This document shows positions 27,414-34,991 of a stretch of DNA of 64,000 nucleotides, one piece after another. Both the position numbers and the translations under genes were made by a program. The DNA comes from a virus, in IMG/VR virus record IMGVR_UViG_3300047440_000809, positions 1 to 64,000 of that record, one strand, 5' to 3'. A model generated the notes under the pieces. The model had not been told where the DNA came from. It saw only the letters and a program-made list of their open reading frames with translations, and ran no database searches. Within the stretch, counting starts at the first letter, position 1, and each line of letters begins with the position of its first letter.

Positions 27414-27667
27414 CACGGGCTGGACGCCTCCACGCTGTCTGTCCCGCCTGTCCAGTTGCACGGTATGCACGGGCACACGCAGTAGGTCGTGACCTTCAGC
27501 GCGTGTCCGTTGGAGCACACCATCTGCTTGTGTGTGGCGCTCTGATTGTGCCGGTGCTCGCGGCCCGCATCGTCGAAGAACCTGTTGATGGCCAGCAGCG
27601 TCGTATGACTATCGAGCTGCTTGATCGTCGACGTCAGCCCGAGACGCTTACACTCGGGGCAGGTCAC
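27413..27667 (-). CDS. Zinc-ribbon protein
   Basis: 84 aa from GTG 27667. CPEC near the start, then CSNGH and a C-terminal YCVCPCIPC give enough Cys for one or two zinc sites. Overlaps the HerA-like gene's stop (GTGA). Function unknown. Confidence 0.6.
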   Translation of the reverse strand: MTCPECKRLGLTSTIKQLDSHTTLLAINRFFDDAGREHRHNQSATHKQMVCSNGHALKVTTYCVCPCIPCNWTGGTDSVEASSP

Positions 27668-29466
27668 CGCTGGAACGCCTCCGCCGGCTCGTACGGTCCG
27701 GTCTTGCCGATGCGGTGCATGAGCCCGCGCCCGGTCAGCGCGCGCTTGTAGTTCGCGAACGTCCCGCTGCCGAGCTGCATGTCTGCGGCCTGGGCCAGAT
27801 CCTCATCCGTGGCGCTGCCGACCGTCACCACGAGATCGAGCATCTGGCACACCTTCTCCGTGCCGATCTCTTGCTTCCAGTAGTCGAGCAGGCCCTTCTT
27901 GTCGGTCGGGGGCATCTGGACGTCGATCGGGTAGCCGCGCCCGGCGTCGGTGATGGTCATGTTCGCACCGTCCGTCGTCGCGTAGCCCCCCTGTATGAGC
28001 GCGCGCTTGCGGTTGGCAGTCGTCCCCGACGTGGGGCTCACGCCGGCGATGTGCGCGACGTTCTTGAAGGGCATCGAGGGCAGCCCCATCGCCAGTCCTT
28101 GAAGGAGCGCCCCGAGCATACGCTGGGATTTCTCGGGGAGGGCGTGCTCGCCGTTGGACGCCACGATCGCCTTCGCCACACGCACGCCAGCTCCCACAAA
28201 CGGTTTCGGGAGCTTGATCGTGTCGCGACCCGGCTGCACCGTCTTGGTCGTCGTGGTGGTTACGACCTTCGGCGGGACTGGCGTGAGGGCCTGCCTGCCG
28301 AGCGCCACGAGGTTGCCGATCGACGACACGACGACCTGCTGCGCCTGCGCGACACGGTCGACGGCCGCCTCGATCAGCGCCTTGAAGCCGTCTTCACGGT
28401 CGCCAAGCTTCTCCGCGAAGCGCTCGATGCGCTTCAGGTCGGCCTCACGGAATACCGGGACGGGTTTTGTCTTGCCGGTCTTCTGCACGATGGGCGCCGG
28501 CACGAGCTTCGCCGCGCGCTCCAACTCGGCGATACGGGCCTTCAAGTCCTTCTCCGTCATGAGCTTCTCCTCGGCCTCTTTCGGCAGGTCCGCAAGCTGC
28601 GGCAGCAGGTGCCGGATCTTGGCCGTCGGAGGCGGCGGAGCAGACTGCCGGCGTCCGGCCTCGGGGTGCTCGGTCTGCACGTCGCCGATCGTGACGAGCG
28701 TAGGTTCGAGCACGAACGCGCGACCGAGCGCAAAGAAGGCTCCCGGTTCGAGCGTCTTGACGTTGTTGAAGAACTCGGGCTTGTTCGCCCGCGCGATCCC
28801 GAGGTTGCCTGCGGCGCGCTCTCGGTCGATATCGATGAACGTCTGCCCAATGAGCACGTTCTTCAGCTCGGCGGCGAAGTCCTTCGACAGCTTGCCGAGG
28901 CGCTGGGTCGCCGCCACTACACCATACCCGCGCTTGCGCCCCTTCGCCGCGAAGTCGATAAGTGCATGCCGGCACGTCTTCTCGTCGCGGCTCTCCGTGA
29001 TGCCGTGGCCTGGCTCGGGCGCCAGCTCGTGTGCCTCGTCCACGTAGAGCAGCAGGTCGCGCCACAGCTTCTTCGGCGCGTCGACGAGCGCCTGGACGAA
29101 GGTCGCGACCCACAGCGGGCGCTGCGCCTTCGACATCTCGAAGAGGTCGATGACGGCGCTCGTGCCGAGTTGGAGTAGCCGGTGGGCAAGGAGCTTGGCA
29201 GAGCGGATGTCGGCGGGCGTGTCGCCGCCCTTCCCCACCAGCACCACGTCGAACTTCTCACGGAGCGTAGAGAACTCGCCTTCGGGGTCGATGATGATCT
29301 GAGGCACGCGCCCGAACGACTGCTCGATCATCCGGCGCAGGAGCCAGCTCTTGCCGCCGCCGCTATTTGCCTGCACGAGCAGATTCGAGCGCAGGATGAT
29401 ATCGAGGTCGGCGCGGAACGGCTTGTTCGTCCCTGTGAAGACGCCGAGGTCTACACGGCGGGTCAT
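27664..29466 (-). CDS. HerA/FtsK-superfamily ATPase (DUF87)
   Basis: 600 aa. Opens MTRRVDLGVFTGTNKPF; Walker A QANSGGGKSWLL at about 32-43; PQIIIDPEGEF; Walker B LLLYVDEAHELAPE near 128; sensor-like VVAATQRLGKLSKD. HerA-type ATPases form hexameric DNA pumps. Here it could act in end processing with the Cas4-like nuclease, or in DNA packaging. Residues beyond ~300 include a helical region and a possible winged helix (HIAGVSPTSGTTANRKRALI). Start ATG 29466 overlaps a tiny membrane gene; the upstream frame to 29727 is antisense noise. Confidence 0.78.
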   Translation of the reverse strand: MTRRVDLGVFTGTNKPFRADLDIILRSNLLVQANSGGGKSWLLRRMIEQSFGRVPQIIIDPEGEFSTLREKFDVVLVGKGGDTPADIRSAKLLAHRLLQLGTSAVIDLFEMSKAQRPLWVATFVQALVDAPKKLWRDLLLYVDEAHELAPEPGHGITESRDEKTCRHALIDFAAKGRKRGYGVVAATQRLGKLSKDFAAELKNVLIGQTFIDIDRERAAGNLGIARANKPEFFNNVKTLEPGAFFALGRAFVLEPTLVTIGDVQTEHPEAGRRQSAPPPPTAKIRHLLPQLADLPKEAEEKLMTEKDLKARIAELERAAKLVPAPIVQKTGKTKPVPVFREADLKRIERFAEKLGDREDGFKALIEAAVDRVAQAQQVVVSSIGNLVALGRQALTPVPPKVVTTTTTKTVQPGRDTIKLPKPFVGAGVRVAKAIVASNGEHALPEKSQRMLGALLQGLAMGLPSMPFKNVAHIAGVSPTSGTTANRKRALIQGGYATTDGANMTITDAGRGYPIDVQMPPTDKKGLLDYWKQEIGTEKVCQMLDLVVTVGSATDEDLAQAADMQLGSGTFANYKRALTGRGLMHRIGKTGPYEPAEAFQR

Positions 29467-29555
29467 CGGCGCCACCAGACCTTCCCGAGAACTAAGCCGA
29501 CGATCACGCCGAAGACGTAGCCGGCGTTGAAGTCTCCATGCCAGAGGTGACTCAC
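29463..29555 (-). CDS. Tiny membrane protein (30 aa)
   Basis: Too short for normal ORF calling. GTG 29555 to TGA 29463 gives 30 aa: MSHLWHGDFNAG, then a hydrophobic segment YVFGVIVGLVLGKVW and two Arg. One membrane helix with a positive C-terminus. It overlaps both neighbours by GTGA and ATGA, exactly the coupling used elsewhere, which is the best evidence it is real. Confidence 0.6.
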   Translation of the reverse strand: MSHLWHGDFNAGYVFGVIVGLVLGKVWWRR

Positions 29556-29839
29556 GGGTGGGCCTTTCGCAGGTCGAGAATGGCGGACATAACTCGCGCA
29601 GGCTCGCTGTCTGCCCGGTATCCGTGGATCGCCAGCTCGTAGTCCTCGACTGGGCGAAGCGCCTTCTCCCGCGCCGCTTTGATCGCCTCGTCCTGAGCGT
29701 CCTCGTAGTAGTACCGCTCCGACTCACGCACGATCGCGATGATGTGGTCGCGCTCCAGAGTCCGAGGCTGCACCTCCAGCCAGACGATGTCCTCGGCGAT
29801 GAGCTGCCGGTAGGCGATGCGCGTGAGCTTGCCGCTCAC
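29552..29839 (-). CDS. Small protein of unknown function
   Basis: 95 aa from GTG 29839 (GTGA overlap). Charged helical sequence (IAIVRESERYYYEDAQDEAI). Not recognised. Confidence 0.6.
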   Translation of the reverse strand: MSGKLTRIAYRQLIAEDIVWLEVQPRTLERDHIIAIVRESERYYYEDAQDEAIKAAREKALRPVEDYELAIHGYRADSEPARVMSAILDLRKAHP

Positions 29840-30123
29840 GACGGCGGCCCCTTCCAACGGTACCAGACGTTATCGATCTTGGCGCGCTTCTCGTCGCCCG
29901 GCGTGGTCTTCCGCTCGATGACACCGTCCGCGTGCAGGTCTCGAAGCGCCCGGTAGGATGCAAGTCCAAAGATGGTGCGCATATCGAACGAGCGGATCCA
30001 GTCCTGGTGCCGGGCGGACAGATACATCGCGACGCCGGCACGCGTGGCTGCGCGTGCGTCGGACTCGGCGTTCAGCGCGAGCAGCAGCGCAAGCACGATG
30101 GCGGCGTAGTCGTACCAGCTCAC
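29836..30123 (-). CDS. Membrane-anchored small protein with a possible winged-helix domain
   Basis: 95 aa from GTG 30123. An N-terminal hydrophobic helix (YAAIVLALLLALNA) is followed by a compact region with IFGLASYRALRDLHADGVIE that resembles a winged helix. Topology and function unknown. GTGA overlaps at both ends. Confidence 0.55.
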   Translation of the reverse strand: MSWYDYAAIVLALLLALNAESDARAATRAGVAMYLSARHQDWIRSFDMRTIFGLASYRALRDLHADGVIERKTTPGDEKRAKIDNVWYRWKGPPS

Positions 30124-30242
30124 CGCGGGACCTCGTACGCGTTGAAGCCGTCGTACACGTGCATCATGTAGCTGCACCACACGAGCCGAACGACAAGGCG
30201 GTCGAAGGGCTTCAGCGTGGGTCCAAGCAGGATGGCGTCCAT
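30120..30242 (-). CDS. Small protein (40 aa)
   Basis: ATG 30242 to TGA 30120: MDAILLGPTLKPFDRLVVRL, then VWCSYMMHVYDGFNAY. It fills the space between two coupled genes, starts 1 nt after a TAA and ends inside the next GTG. Function unknown. Confidence 0.55.
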   Translation of the reverse strand: MDAILLGPTLKPFDRLVVRLVWCSYMMHVYDGFNAYEVPR

Positions 30243-30243
30243 T

Positions 30244-30525
30244 TTATGGTCCCACCCAGGTGAAGCGTGGCACGTGCGAGTGGCCCACGCCGGTCTTCAG
30301 CGTCTCGGCGATCCCCTCGGGCGTCGTCCCCGCCGGGTTGACCAAGACCAGCTCATCGAACTCACTCAGGAGCCGCACCGACACGCGGCCGCTGTCGTTC
30401 AGCGACACGTAGACCGCCACGTCTTCGTCGGCCGTGGGCGAGTTGTTCGTCGAGTCCTTCGCCACGAAGAGCAGCCTATACAAACCCCCTTTGTAGTGTT
30501 TATAGACCCCCTGGGTGACTTTCAC
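30244..30525 (-). CDS. DUF1653-like protein
   Basis: 93 aa from GTG 30525 with GGAGG 6 nt ahead. GVYKHYKGGLYRLLFVAKDS and EDVAVYVSLN...VRLLSEFDE match DUF1653, a small SH3-like domain widespread in bacteria and phages. Function of the family is unknown to me. Confidence 0.75.
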   Translation of the reverse strand: MKVTQGVYKHYKGGLYRLLFVAKDSTNNSPTADEDVAVYVSLNDSGRVSVRLLSEFDELVLVNPAGTTPEGIAETLKTGVGHSHVPRFTWVGP

Positions 30526-30725
30526 TTCGAGCCTCCATCGAGCCGCCGCAGGGGCATCGGGAAGTCGCACTGACAACGGCACAGTGTCGCGCCGCTGAGA
30601 TTCGCATACACGTGCTCGACCGTGCACCCATACCCGATCGCTTCGCAGCGCTCGACACACCGGGCGGTATCGGTGTCGGTTGCGCACCCGCCGAGCGCAA
30701 GGAGAAGTAGCGCCGCCAGCCTCAC
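30522..30725 (-). CDS. Small Cys-rich lipoprotein
   Basis: 67 aa from GTG 30725. Signal peptide MRLAALLLLALGGC gives a lipobox LGGC with Cys14 as the lipid site. Six further Cys (RCVERCEAIGYGC, LCRCQC) could form disulfides. Located next to a single-span membrane protein; a lysis (spanin) role was considered but there is no coiled coil or Pro-rich stretch. May act at the host envelope. Confidence 0.65.
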   Translation of the reverse strand: MRLAALLLLALGGCATDTDTARCVERCEAIGYGCTVEHVYANLSGATLCRCQCDFPMPLRRLDGGSK

Positions 30726-30961
30726 GGAACCTCACGGTAGTTGCGCGCCGGAATCCATCGGCCGGGCGAGGTCTCGATCAAGCATCCACCCCACCAGTCG
30801 AACCGATGGCGCATACCGGAGGCGCTCCACTGCCGTGTGCAGTTGAAGCGGTCGATCGTGTTGTTGCACGTTATTGGAATCACGAACAGCAGCACTACGA
30901 TGCCCGTCAACACCAGGCGAACCGGTGAGCCGAGGAAGAAGCGCAGCGCGGTCTTCTTCAC
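30722..30961 (-). CDS. Single-span membrane protein with Cys-rich exterior
   Basis: 79 aa from GTG 30961. Basic start MKKTALRFFLGSPVR, a membrane helix (LVLTGIVVLLFVIPI), then a part with Cys and Trp (FNCTRQWSASGMRHRFDWWG). Likely inner-membrane with periplasmic tail. GTGA overlaps both sides. Confidence 0.6.
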   Translation of the reverse strand: MKKTALRFFLGSPVRLVLTGIVVLLFVIPITCNNTIDRFNCTRQWSASGMRHRFDWWGGCLIETSPGRWIPARNYREVP

Positions 30962-31173
30962 TCCATCTCCCGCGTCATCTCTTCGACCAGGAGCGCCGCC
31001 ACCTGCATCGGGAAGACGTAGAAGCCCACCTCGGTGGAGAGCGCCTTCGCCACGGTCGCCAGCTTCCTTCGCGTGTCCCGCGTCATCGCCACCAGCCGGC
31101 GGTCCCCCGCCATGCTGTGGTGGTTGTGGACGAGGCGCTTCTTGGCGATATCAGCAAGCTGCTTGAGCGTCAC
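30958..31173 (-). CDS. Small helical protein
   Basis: 71 aa from GTG 31173. MTLKQLADIAKKRLVHNHHS and a C-terminal amphipathic helix (FPMQVAALLVEEMTREME). Not recognised; might bind DNA or the membrane. It overlaps the Xre gene stop by GTGA. TGATATCA lies 13 nt upstream, inside the end of that gene. Confidence 0.55.
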   Translation of the reverse strand: MTLKQLADIAKKRLVHNHHSMAGDRRLVAMTRDTRRKLATVAKALSTEVGFYVFPMQVAALLVEEMTREME

Positions 31174-31574
31174 CCCTTCGTGATATCAACGGGGGTGGAG
31201 GGTGTCAAGCTATTATCACGAAGAGTGTAGCGCGCGACGAACTGAACGAGCCCGGCGGGCGAGACGCGGTCTAACGCTAACGCTCCCGGCTTGATGGCCT
31301 CGACAGCGCGCTTGGTACTCACCACCACACGCTCCGTTAGCTGCGTGAGCGTCACGATGTCAGTCTTAAGCACGGATGCAATCGCCGCCAGGTCGGACAT
31401 GCCAATCGAACGTACGCCGCGCTCAACACGAGAGACCCACGCTTGTGAGATCCCACTGGCCTTAGCGAGTTCGCCCTGTAAAAGCCCCGCCTTCAGTCGC
31501 AGTATCTCGATGATGGCACCGAGAGCGTAGTCGAACAAACCCTTCTCTCGTACCACTAGGCGTTGGCTAGGCAT
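31170..31574 (-). CDS. Xre/Cro-CI-family transcriptional regulator
   Basis: 134 aa. Helix-turn-helix at about 27-85: LRLKAGLLQGELAKASGISQ, AWVSRVERGVRSIGMSDLAA. A short C-terminal domain follows. Likely a repressor or activator of phage operons; its target could be the AT-rich region at 33102-33231 or the TGATATCA sites, both inference. ATG 31574 overlaps the upstream stop by 8 nt. Confidence 0.8.
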   Translation of the reverse strand: MPSQRLVVREKGLFDYALGAIIEILRLKAGLLQGELAKASGISQAWVSRVERGVRSIGMSDLAAIASVLKTDIVTLTQLTERVVVSTKRAVEAIKPGALALDRVSPAGLVQFVARYTLRDNSLTPSTPVDITKG

Positions 31575-32190
31575 ATTCCACCCCGACCGTCGCGTACTCG
31601 AACGGCTTCCAGGTTTCCCCGCAGTGCTCACACAGGTGCGTCCGGTGGACACGCGTGCTCGACCAGACGCCGCGGTCGATGTGCTGGCCGCCGCACTTCG
31701 GGCAGTTGAGGACCATCGGCACGGGCGTGCCCAGCTTGAGCACGATTCCCCGGTGGAAGGTTCCGCGGTCGGCGGCCTTCGTCACCTTTATCGCGTCGAA
31801 CAGCTTCGCGCCGAGCAGCTCCCGAATCGTGTCGACGACCTCCCACAGGTCCACCGCCTCACCGATCACGAGCGCCTTCACCCCCGAGTCGATCGCCTCG
31901 CACAGCTCCTCGGTCTCCTCGACGAGCTTGGCGCGCAGGAGCCCGAGCATCTCCTTCGAGTCAGCCACGCGCGTCTCGCACTTCTCGCCATGCGCCTCGA
32001 ACCACTGCGGCACGCGATGCCGAACAAGCTTCTCGGTCTGGGGACGTACCGGATGCTCGATTGGAACTTCGCGCTCGACCACGTCGAGGATGGAACGAGC
32101 AAGCGCGTTCGGACCGGCCTCATCCCCGTAGTTGCGGATGACGTCGCCGATCAACACCATCAAGCGCGTGTCGTCACGCAGGTGCTTCAC
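31567..32190 (-). CDS. MazG-like pyrophosphohydrolase with C-terminal zinc ribbon
   Basis: 207 aa from GTG 32190 with GGAGGTGGAG before it. KLVRHRVPQWFEAHGEKCET, then LRAKLVEETEELCEAID and IGEAVDLWEVVDTIRELLG match the MazG/PRA-PH-like NTP pyrophosphohydrolases (EExxE and ExxD metal motifs). The last ~55 residues hold CPKCGGQHIDRG and HLCEHCGETWKP, a zinc ribbon seen in phage proteins. Might clear nucleotides such as (p)ppGpp or damaged NTPs. Confidence 0.75.
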   Translation of the reverse strand: MKHLRDDTRLMVLIGDVIRNYGDEAGPNALARSILDVVEREVPIEHPVRPQTEKLVRHRVPQWFEAHGEKCETRVADSKEMLGLLRAKLVEETEELCEAIDSGVKALVIGEAVDLWEVVDTIRELLGAKLFDAIKVTKAADRGTFHRGIVLKLGTPVPMVLNCPKCGGQHIDRGVWSSTRVHRTHLCEHCGETWKPFEYATVGVEYA

Positions 32191-33101
32191 GCTCCACCTC
32201 CCCACGCCGATGCCACGGCGTCGAGCACGTTCACGAGCTGCGCGCCGCACGCCGTCTTCGACAAGTAGACGCCGTTCGCTCCCTCCATGAGGCGCGCGAC
32301 GAACCCATCTACGTCTCGCGCCACGGCGGCACCGATCCGCGCCAGCTCGTCCCCCGTCACGCCGACCGTGGCGAGCGCCGCGATCTTCTCGCCCTTGTCC
32401 TTCACGACCTCGCTCGACGCCACCGCCGGGGACTCGCCGAACATGAAGGCGTCGCGCGGGACCTTGTTGATATCACGGTGTCCCCACGCCCCTTCGAACG
32501 CCACCGCCAGCACTTCGAGGTCTTTGTCCGCCAGCTCGATCGTGTGGCAGGTGTCGCACGGATCGGTGTGCGCAGGCACGAGCTTGTCCGGCACGTGCAA
32601 CGTCCAGGTGTGTGACGGCTGGAGGGTCACAACCATCTCCTGCACGGGGACGGCGATTCGAGCGCGGACCTTCTCCCATGCCGCGGGGTCGGGCGGCGCC
32701 GGCGTACGAGTCGCCGTCGTCTTGCCCTCGAAGGGGGGCACGAGCGCGTGCACGCGGAGCCAGCGGACGGCGGTCTTGTTGGGGAGGCGCGACGCGAACG
32801 CGTGGGCGATCGGCGCGACCCGCGCGTCGTAGGTCTCGGCGTGCCAGCGCAGGTAGGCGTTGGCGGCGGTCCGCTCGACCCGGTGGTTGAGCAGCGAGAG
32901 ATCGGCCAGCCTCCCGCCTCGCCGGAGCCGGGCGACCGTCTGCACGTAGATCTTGGCCACGTGGGAGGCGACGCGGCCGCGGGCGATGAGCCCGACGAGG
33001 AAGGCGGCGGCGTCCGGGAAGTCGTCGATCGTCCGCGGGGGGAAGGTGTACGTCTGGCCGTTGGCGACCACGATAGAGGGGGATCCTGAGTACCTGGGCA
33101 T
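32187..33101 (-). CDS. Unknown 304-aa protein
   Basis: 304 aa, not recognised. A basic helical N-terminal half (HVAKIYVQTVARLRRGGRLA) looks DNA-binding; the middle is Pro-rich; a CDTC pair occurs near residue 200. Possibly a regulator because it is the first gene of a long leftward operon. ATG 33101; TATTCT lies exactly 7 nt upstream, so the start is probably leaderless. The frame runs on to 33200 but that part is the AT-rich promoter region. Confidence 0.65.
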   Translation of the reverse strand: MPRYSGSPSIVVANGQTYTFPPRTIDDFPDAAAFLVGLIARGRVASHVAKIYVQTVARLRRGGRLADLSLLNHRVERTAANAYLRWHAETYDARVAPIAHAFASRLPNKTAVRWLRVHALVPPFEGKTTATRTPAPPDPAAWEKVRARIAVPVQEMVVTLQPSHTWTLHVPDKLVPAHTDPCDTCHTIELADKDLEVLAVAFEGAWGHRDINKVPRDAFMFGESPAVASSEVVKDKGEKIAALATVGVTGDELARIGAAVARDVDGFVARLMEGANGVYLSKTACGAQLVNVLDAVASAWGGGA

Positions 33102-33231
33102 GGGGGAAAGAATAGTACGGCTGAGCGGCGTATGTAAATAGGTACTACGTGCCTCCCGCGCGCGCAGGATCCAAGAATTCTTATCCATTTTATTACACAC
33201 ACGTATTATATCGGATAAGAATACTTACATC
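33102..33231. promoter_or_regulatory. Divergent AT-rich control region (possible switch or origin)
   Basis: 130 bp between the leftward operon and the rightward family array. It is much more AT-rich than the surroundings, with TATTCT 7 nt before the leftward ATG 33101 and TATTAT (33204-33209) and AATACT toward the rightward GTG 33232. It also carries the inverted repeat listed separately and two TTATCC hexamers in opposite orientation, which resemble part of a DnaA box. Confidence 0.6.
33175..33224. repeat. Inverted repeat GAATTCTTATCC / GGATAAGAATAC
   Basis: Arms at 33175-33186 and 33213-33224 with a 26-nt AT-rich spacer; nine bases (TTCTTATCC/GGATAAGAA) are perfectly complementary. Position between divergent genes suggests an operator or origin element. 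Confidence 0.6.
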
Positions 33232-33495
33232 GTGCGCGCGCGCGAGGGGCAAAGAGTGATACAGGCGGAGCCGGTGGCCGAAGGCGACAAGGTAGTGGTG
33301 GCGCTCGGCACGGGCATCGGTCGGCTGGTTTACCCCTGCGTCGTGTCGAACGACCCCGTGCCCCACCCTGCCGGTGCCTTCTTCCGCGTGTCCCTCGACA
33401 TGTGCCCTCCGCGCCTGGAGGGGATCACCTGGGCTCGTGGATGGGAGGGTCTCGACGCGGACGCGTTCGTCGTCGCGGTGGCGCTCGGGTCGTGA
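33232..33495 (+). CDS. EGITWARGW-family small protein, member 1
   Basis: 87 aa. N-terminal part GDKVVVALGTGIGRLVYPCV looks like a small beta barrel; the C-terminus has EGITWARGWEGLDADAF then VVAVALGS, the family signature. Function unknown. Start GTG 33232 has no SD and an AT-rich -10-like tract in front; GTG 33256 is an alternative. Heads the tandem array. Confidence 0.65.
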   Translation: MRAREGQRVIQAEPVAEGDKVVVALGTGIGRLVYPCVVSNDPVPHPAGAFFRVSLDMCPPRLEGITWARGWEGLDADAFVVAVALGS

Positions 33496-33902
33496 AGGTC
33501 AGTGTCAGCACCGCGACCATCACGAGGCCGTCGTCGCCGGCGATGTCCCCGCGCGCCCGGCTCAAGGACGGCGACCACGTCGTGCTGTTGTTTCTCGGGA
33601 GCGTCGTGGAGATCATCATCTCGACCACGCGCAGCGGTACGCGGGACGACGGGCGCTACTGGGCGTCGCCGGCGATGTCCCCACGCGCCCAGCTCAAGGA
33701 CGGCGACCACGTCGTGCTGGCGTTCCTCGGGAGCGTCATGGAGATCATCGTCTCGACCGAGCGCAGCGGTACGCGGGACGACGGGCGCTTCTGGGCGAAG
33801 CCAATCGTGTTCGCGGCGAACGAAGAGGGGATCGCGTGGGCTCGCGGGTGGCGGACGCCAGCGGCACGTGCGTTGAGGGCCTTCGTGGGGCTGACGACGT
33901 GA
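33492..33902 (+). CDS. EGITWARGW-family protein, member 2, with internal duplication
   Basis: 136 aa from GTG 33492 (GTGA overlap). Contains a 44-residue tandem duplication (SPAMSPRARLKDGDHVVL...RSGTRDDGR) at DNA level 132 bp, starting at 33534 and 33666. Ends EGIAWARGWRTPAARALRA and FVGLTT. Suggests recent unequal recombination in the N-terminal barrel. Confidence 0.65.
   Translation: MKVSVSTATITRPSSPAMSPRARLKDGDHVVLLFLGSVVEIIISTTRSGTRDDGRYWASPAMSPRAQLKDGDHVVLAFLGSVMEIIVSTERSGTRDDGRFWAKPIVFAANEEGIAWARGWRTPAARALRAFVGLTT
33534..33797 (+). repeat. 132-bp in-frame tandem duplication
   Basis: Two copies, 33534-33665 and 33666-33797, with few differences (e.g. CTGTTGTTT versus CTGGCGTTC). Each encodes 44 residues of family member 2. 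Confidence 0.85.
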
Positions 33903-33938
33903 TGGACGTGCGCGAGACCTCGTGATATCAGTAGAGTC

Positions 33939-34247
33939 GTGATATCGGCAATCGTGTGGGGCACTGCCGTCGTTGGCGTCGTAGAGGCGGCCTGGATCGT
34001 CCTGATGGCCCTGGCAGTGGTGCCGTTCAAGGTGTCCGTCGTGTTCAACGAGAAGGTGTGCCTGGGGCGAGTCTCCTCACGAGCCTGGCTACAGCCCAAG
34101 ACCGTGTTCATCAGGATCGTAAGCCCCGTGGTTGCGAACGATCGAGTCATCGGCGTGACTCGCGGCGCCTACGGCGTCACGTGGTGCTACGGATGGGAGG
34201 GGCGCGCGTCGCAGGCACTTCGAGCGTTGGTGGCGCTCACGTCGTGA
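33939..34247 (+). CDS. EGITWARGW-family protein, member 3, membrane-anchored
   Basis: 102 aa from GTG 33939. An N-terminal membrane helix (AVVGVVEAAWIVLMALAVV) precedes the barrel; the signature is GVTWCYGWEGRASQALRA, ending ALVALTS. GTGATATCAG sits just upstream (TATCAG 7 nt before the start) and a second GATATC is inside codons 1-3. So this copy has its own promoter-like signal and a membrane location. Confidence 0.65.
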   Translation: MISAIVWGTAVVGVVEAAWIVLMALAVVPFKVSVVFNEKVCLGRVSSRAWLQPKTVFIRIVSPVVANDRVIGVTRGAYGVTWCYGWEGRASQALRALVALTS

Positions 34248-34531
34248 GGAGCGTGATGGCAAGCCTCCGGCAGACCTGGCGCGAGTGGCGCTGGAACCGC
34301 CGCTTCAGTGGAGCACCTGTGCTGTTTCGACACTCGTGTAGCGTGTGCAAAGCCGGTGCATACGTGGGCTTCATCCACAAGATGATTGACGGACAGGTAC
34401 TGCTCTCCGTCACGGTGGTGCCTGCGCAGACCTTCGACGTAGCTCTTGAAGATGAGGGCATATCGTGGACGCGCGCGATCGAAGGAGAAGCAGCTGACGC
34501 GTTTCGAGCGGCAGCGGTGTTGACGACGTGA
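34244..34531 (+). CDS. EGITWARGW-family protein, member 4
   Basis: 95 aa from GTG 34244 (GTGA). Basic N-terminus (SLRQTWREWRWNRRF), a CSVC pair, then beta strands and EGISWTRAIEGEAADAFRA, ending AAVLTT. The second W of the signature is replaced (RAI for RGW). Confidence 0.6.
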   Translation: MRSVMASLRQTWREWRWNRRFSGAPVLFRHSCSVCKAGAYVGFIHKMIDGQVLLSVTVVPAQTFDVALEDEGISWTRAIEGEAADAFRAAAVLTT

Positions 34532-34773
34532 GCGCCACCAACAAGAAGCTCCCGGTGAAGGCACTGGCGATCGTCGGCGACGCAGTCGTCAAGGGATGGC
34601 TGATCAGCCGCAACGGTGATGAATGGTACTGGCGCGACACCGATGGCGGTAACCTGTGGACGCGGAGCGAACGCGCCAAAATGTTAAACAGCGATCGTGG
34701 CATCTACTGGGCGCTAGGCTGGGACGGCGAAGAGGCCGACGCGTTCCGTGCGATGCGAGGGCTCGTGTCGTGA
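34528..34773 (+). CDS. EGITWARGW-family protein, member 5
   Basis: 81 aa from GTG 34528 (GTGA). Short barrel-like region with WYWRDTDGGNLW, then RGIYWALGWDGEEADAFRA, ending MRGLVS. Function unknown. Confidence 0.62.
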   Translation: MSATNKKLPVKALAIVGDAVVKGWLISRNGDEWYWRDTDGGNLWTRSERAKMLNSDRGIYWALGWDGEEADAFRAMRGLVS

Positions 34774-34991
34774 CAGCCGGCGACAAGATCACCGCAGCGC
34801 TGGACGGGCGACTCGTTGCCGACGTCGCTTGGATTGTAGATGGTCACAAGTTCACGGGGCAGCTGCGTTATGCTGGTGAGATACGTGTGTTCGACGAAGC
34901 GGATGAAGGCATCACCTGGCTGCGCGGTTGGCGCATGGAGGATGAAGATGCAGTAAAAGCATTCCTCGCAGCGCAGGCGTTGACGTCATGA
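34770..34991 (+). CDS. EGITWARGW-family protein, member 6
   Basis: 73 aa from GTG 34770 (GTGA). GDKITAALDGRLVADVAWIV, then EGITWLRGWRMEDEDAVKA, ending AAQALTS. The shortest intact member; its N-terminal ~45 residues show the minimal partner domain of the motif. Confidence 0.65.
   Translation: MTAGDKITAALDGRLVADVAWIVDGHKFTGQLRYAGEIRVFDEADEGITWLRGWRMEDEDAVKAFLAAQALTS

Noticed and set aside
30522-30961. Spanin pair (lipoprotein next to membrane protein)
   Set aside because: Neither protein has the coiled coil or proline-rich stretch expected of spanins, and no endolysin or holin was found nearby.
33402-33491. Upstream extension of family member 2
   Set aside because: It overlaps member 1 in another frame and reads as Arg/Gly-rich noise; GTG 33492 fits the GTGA overlap.
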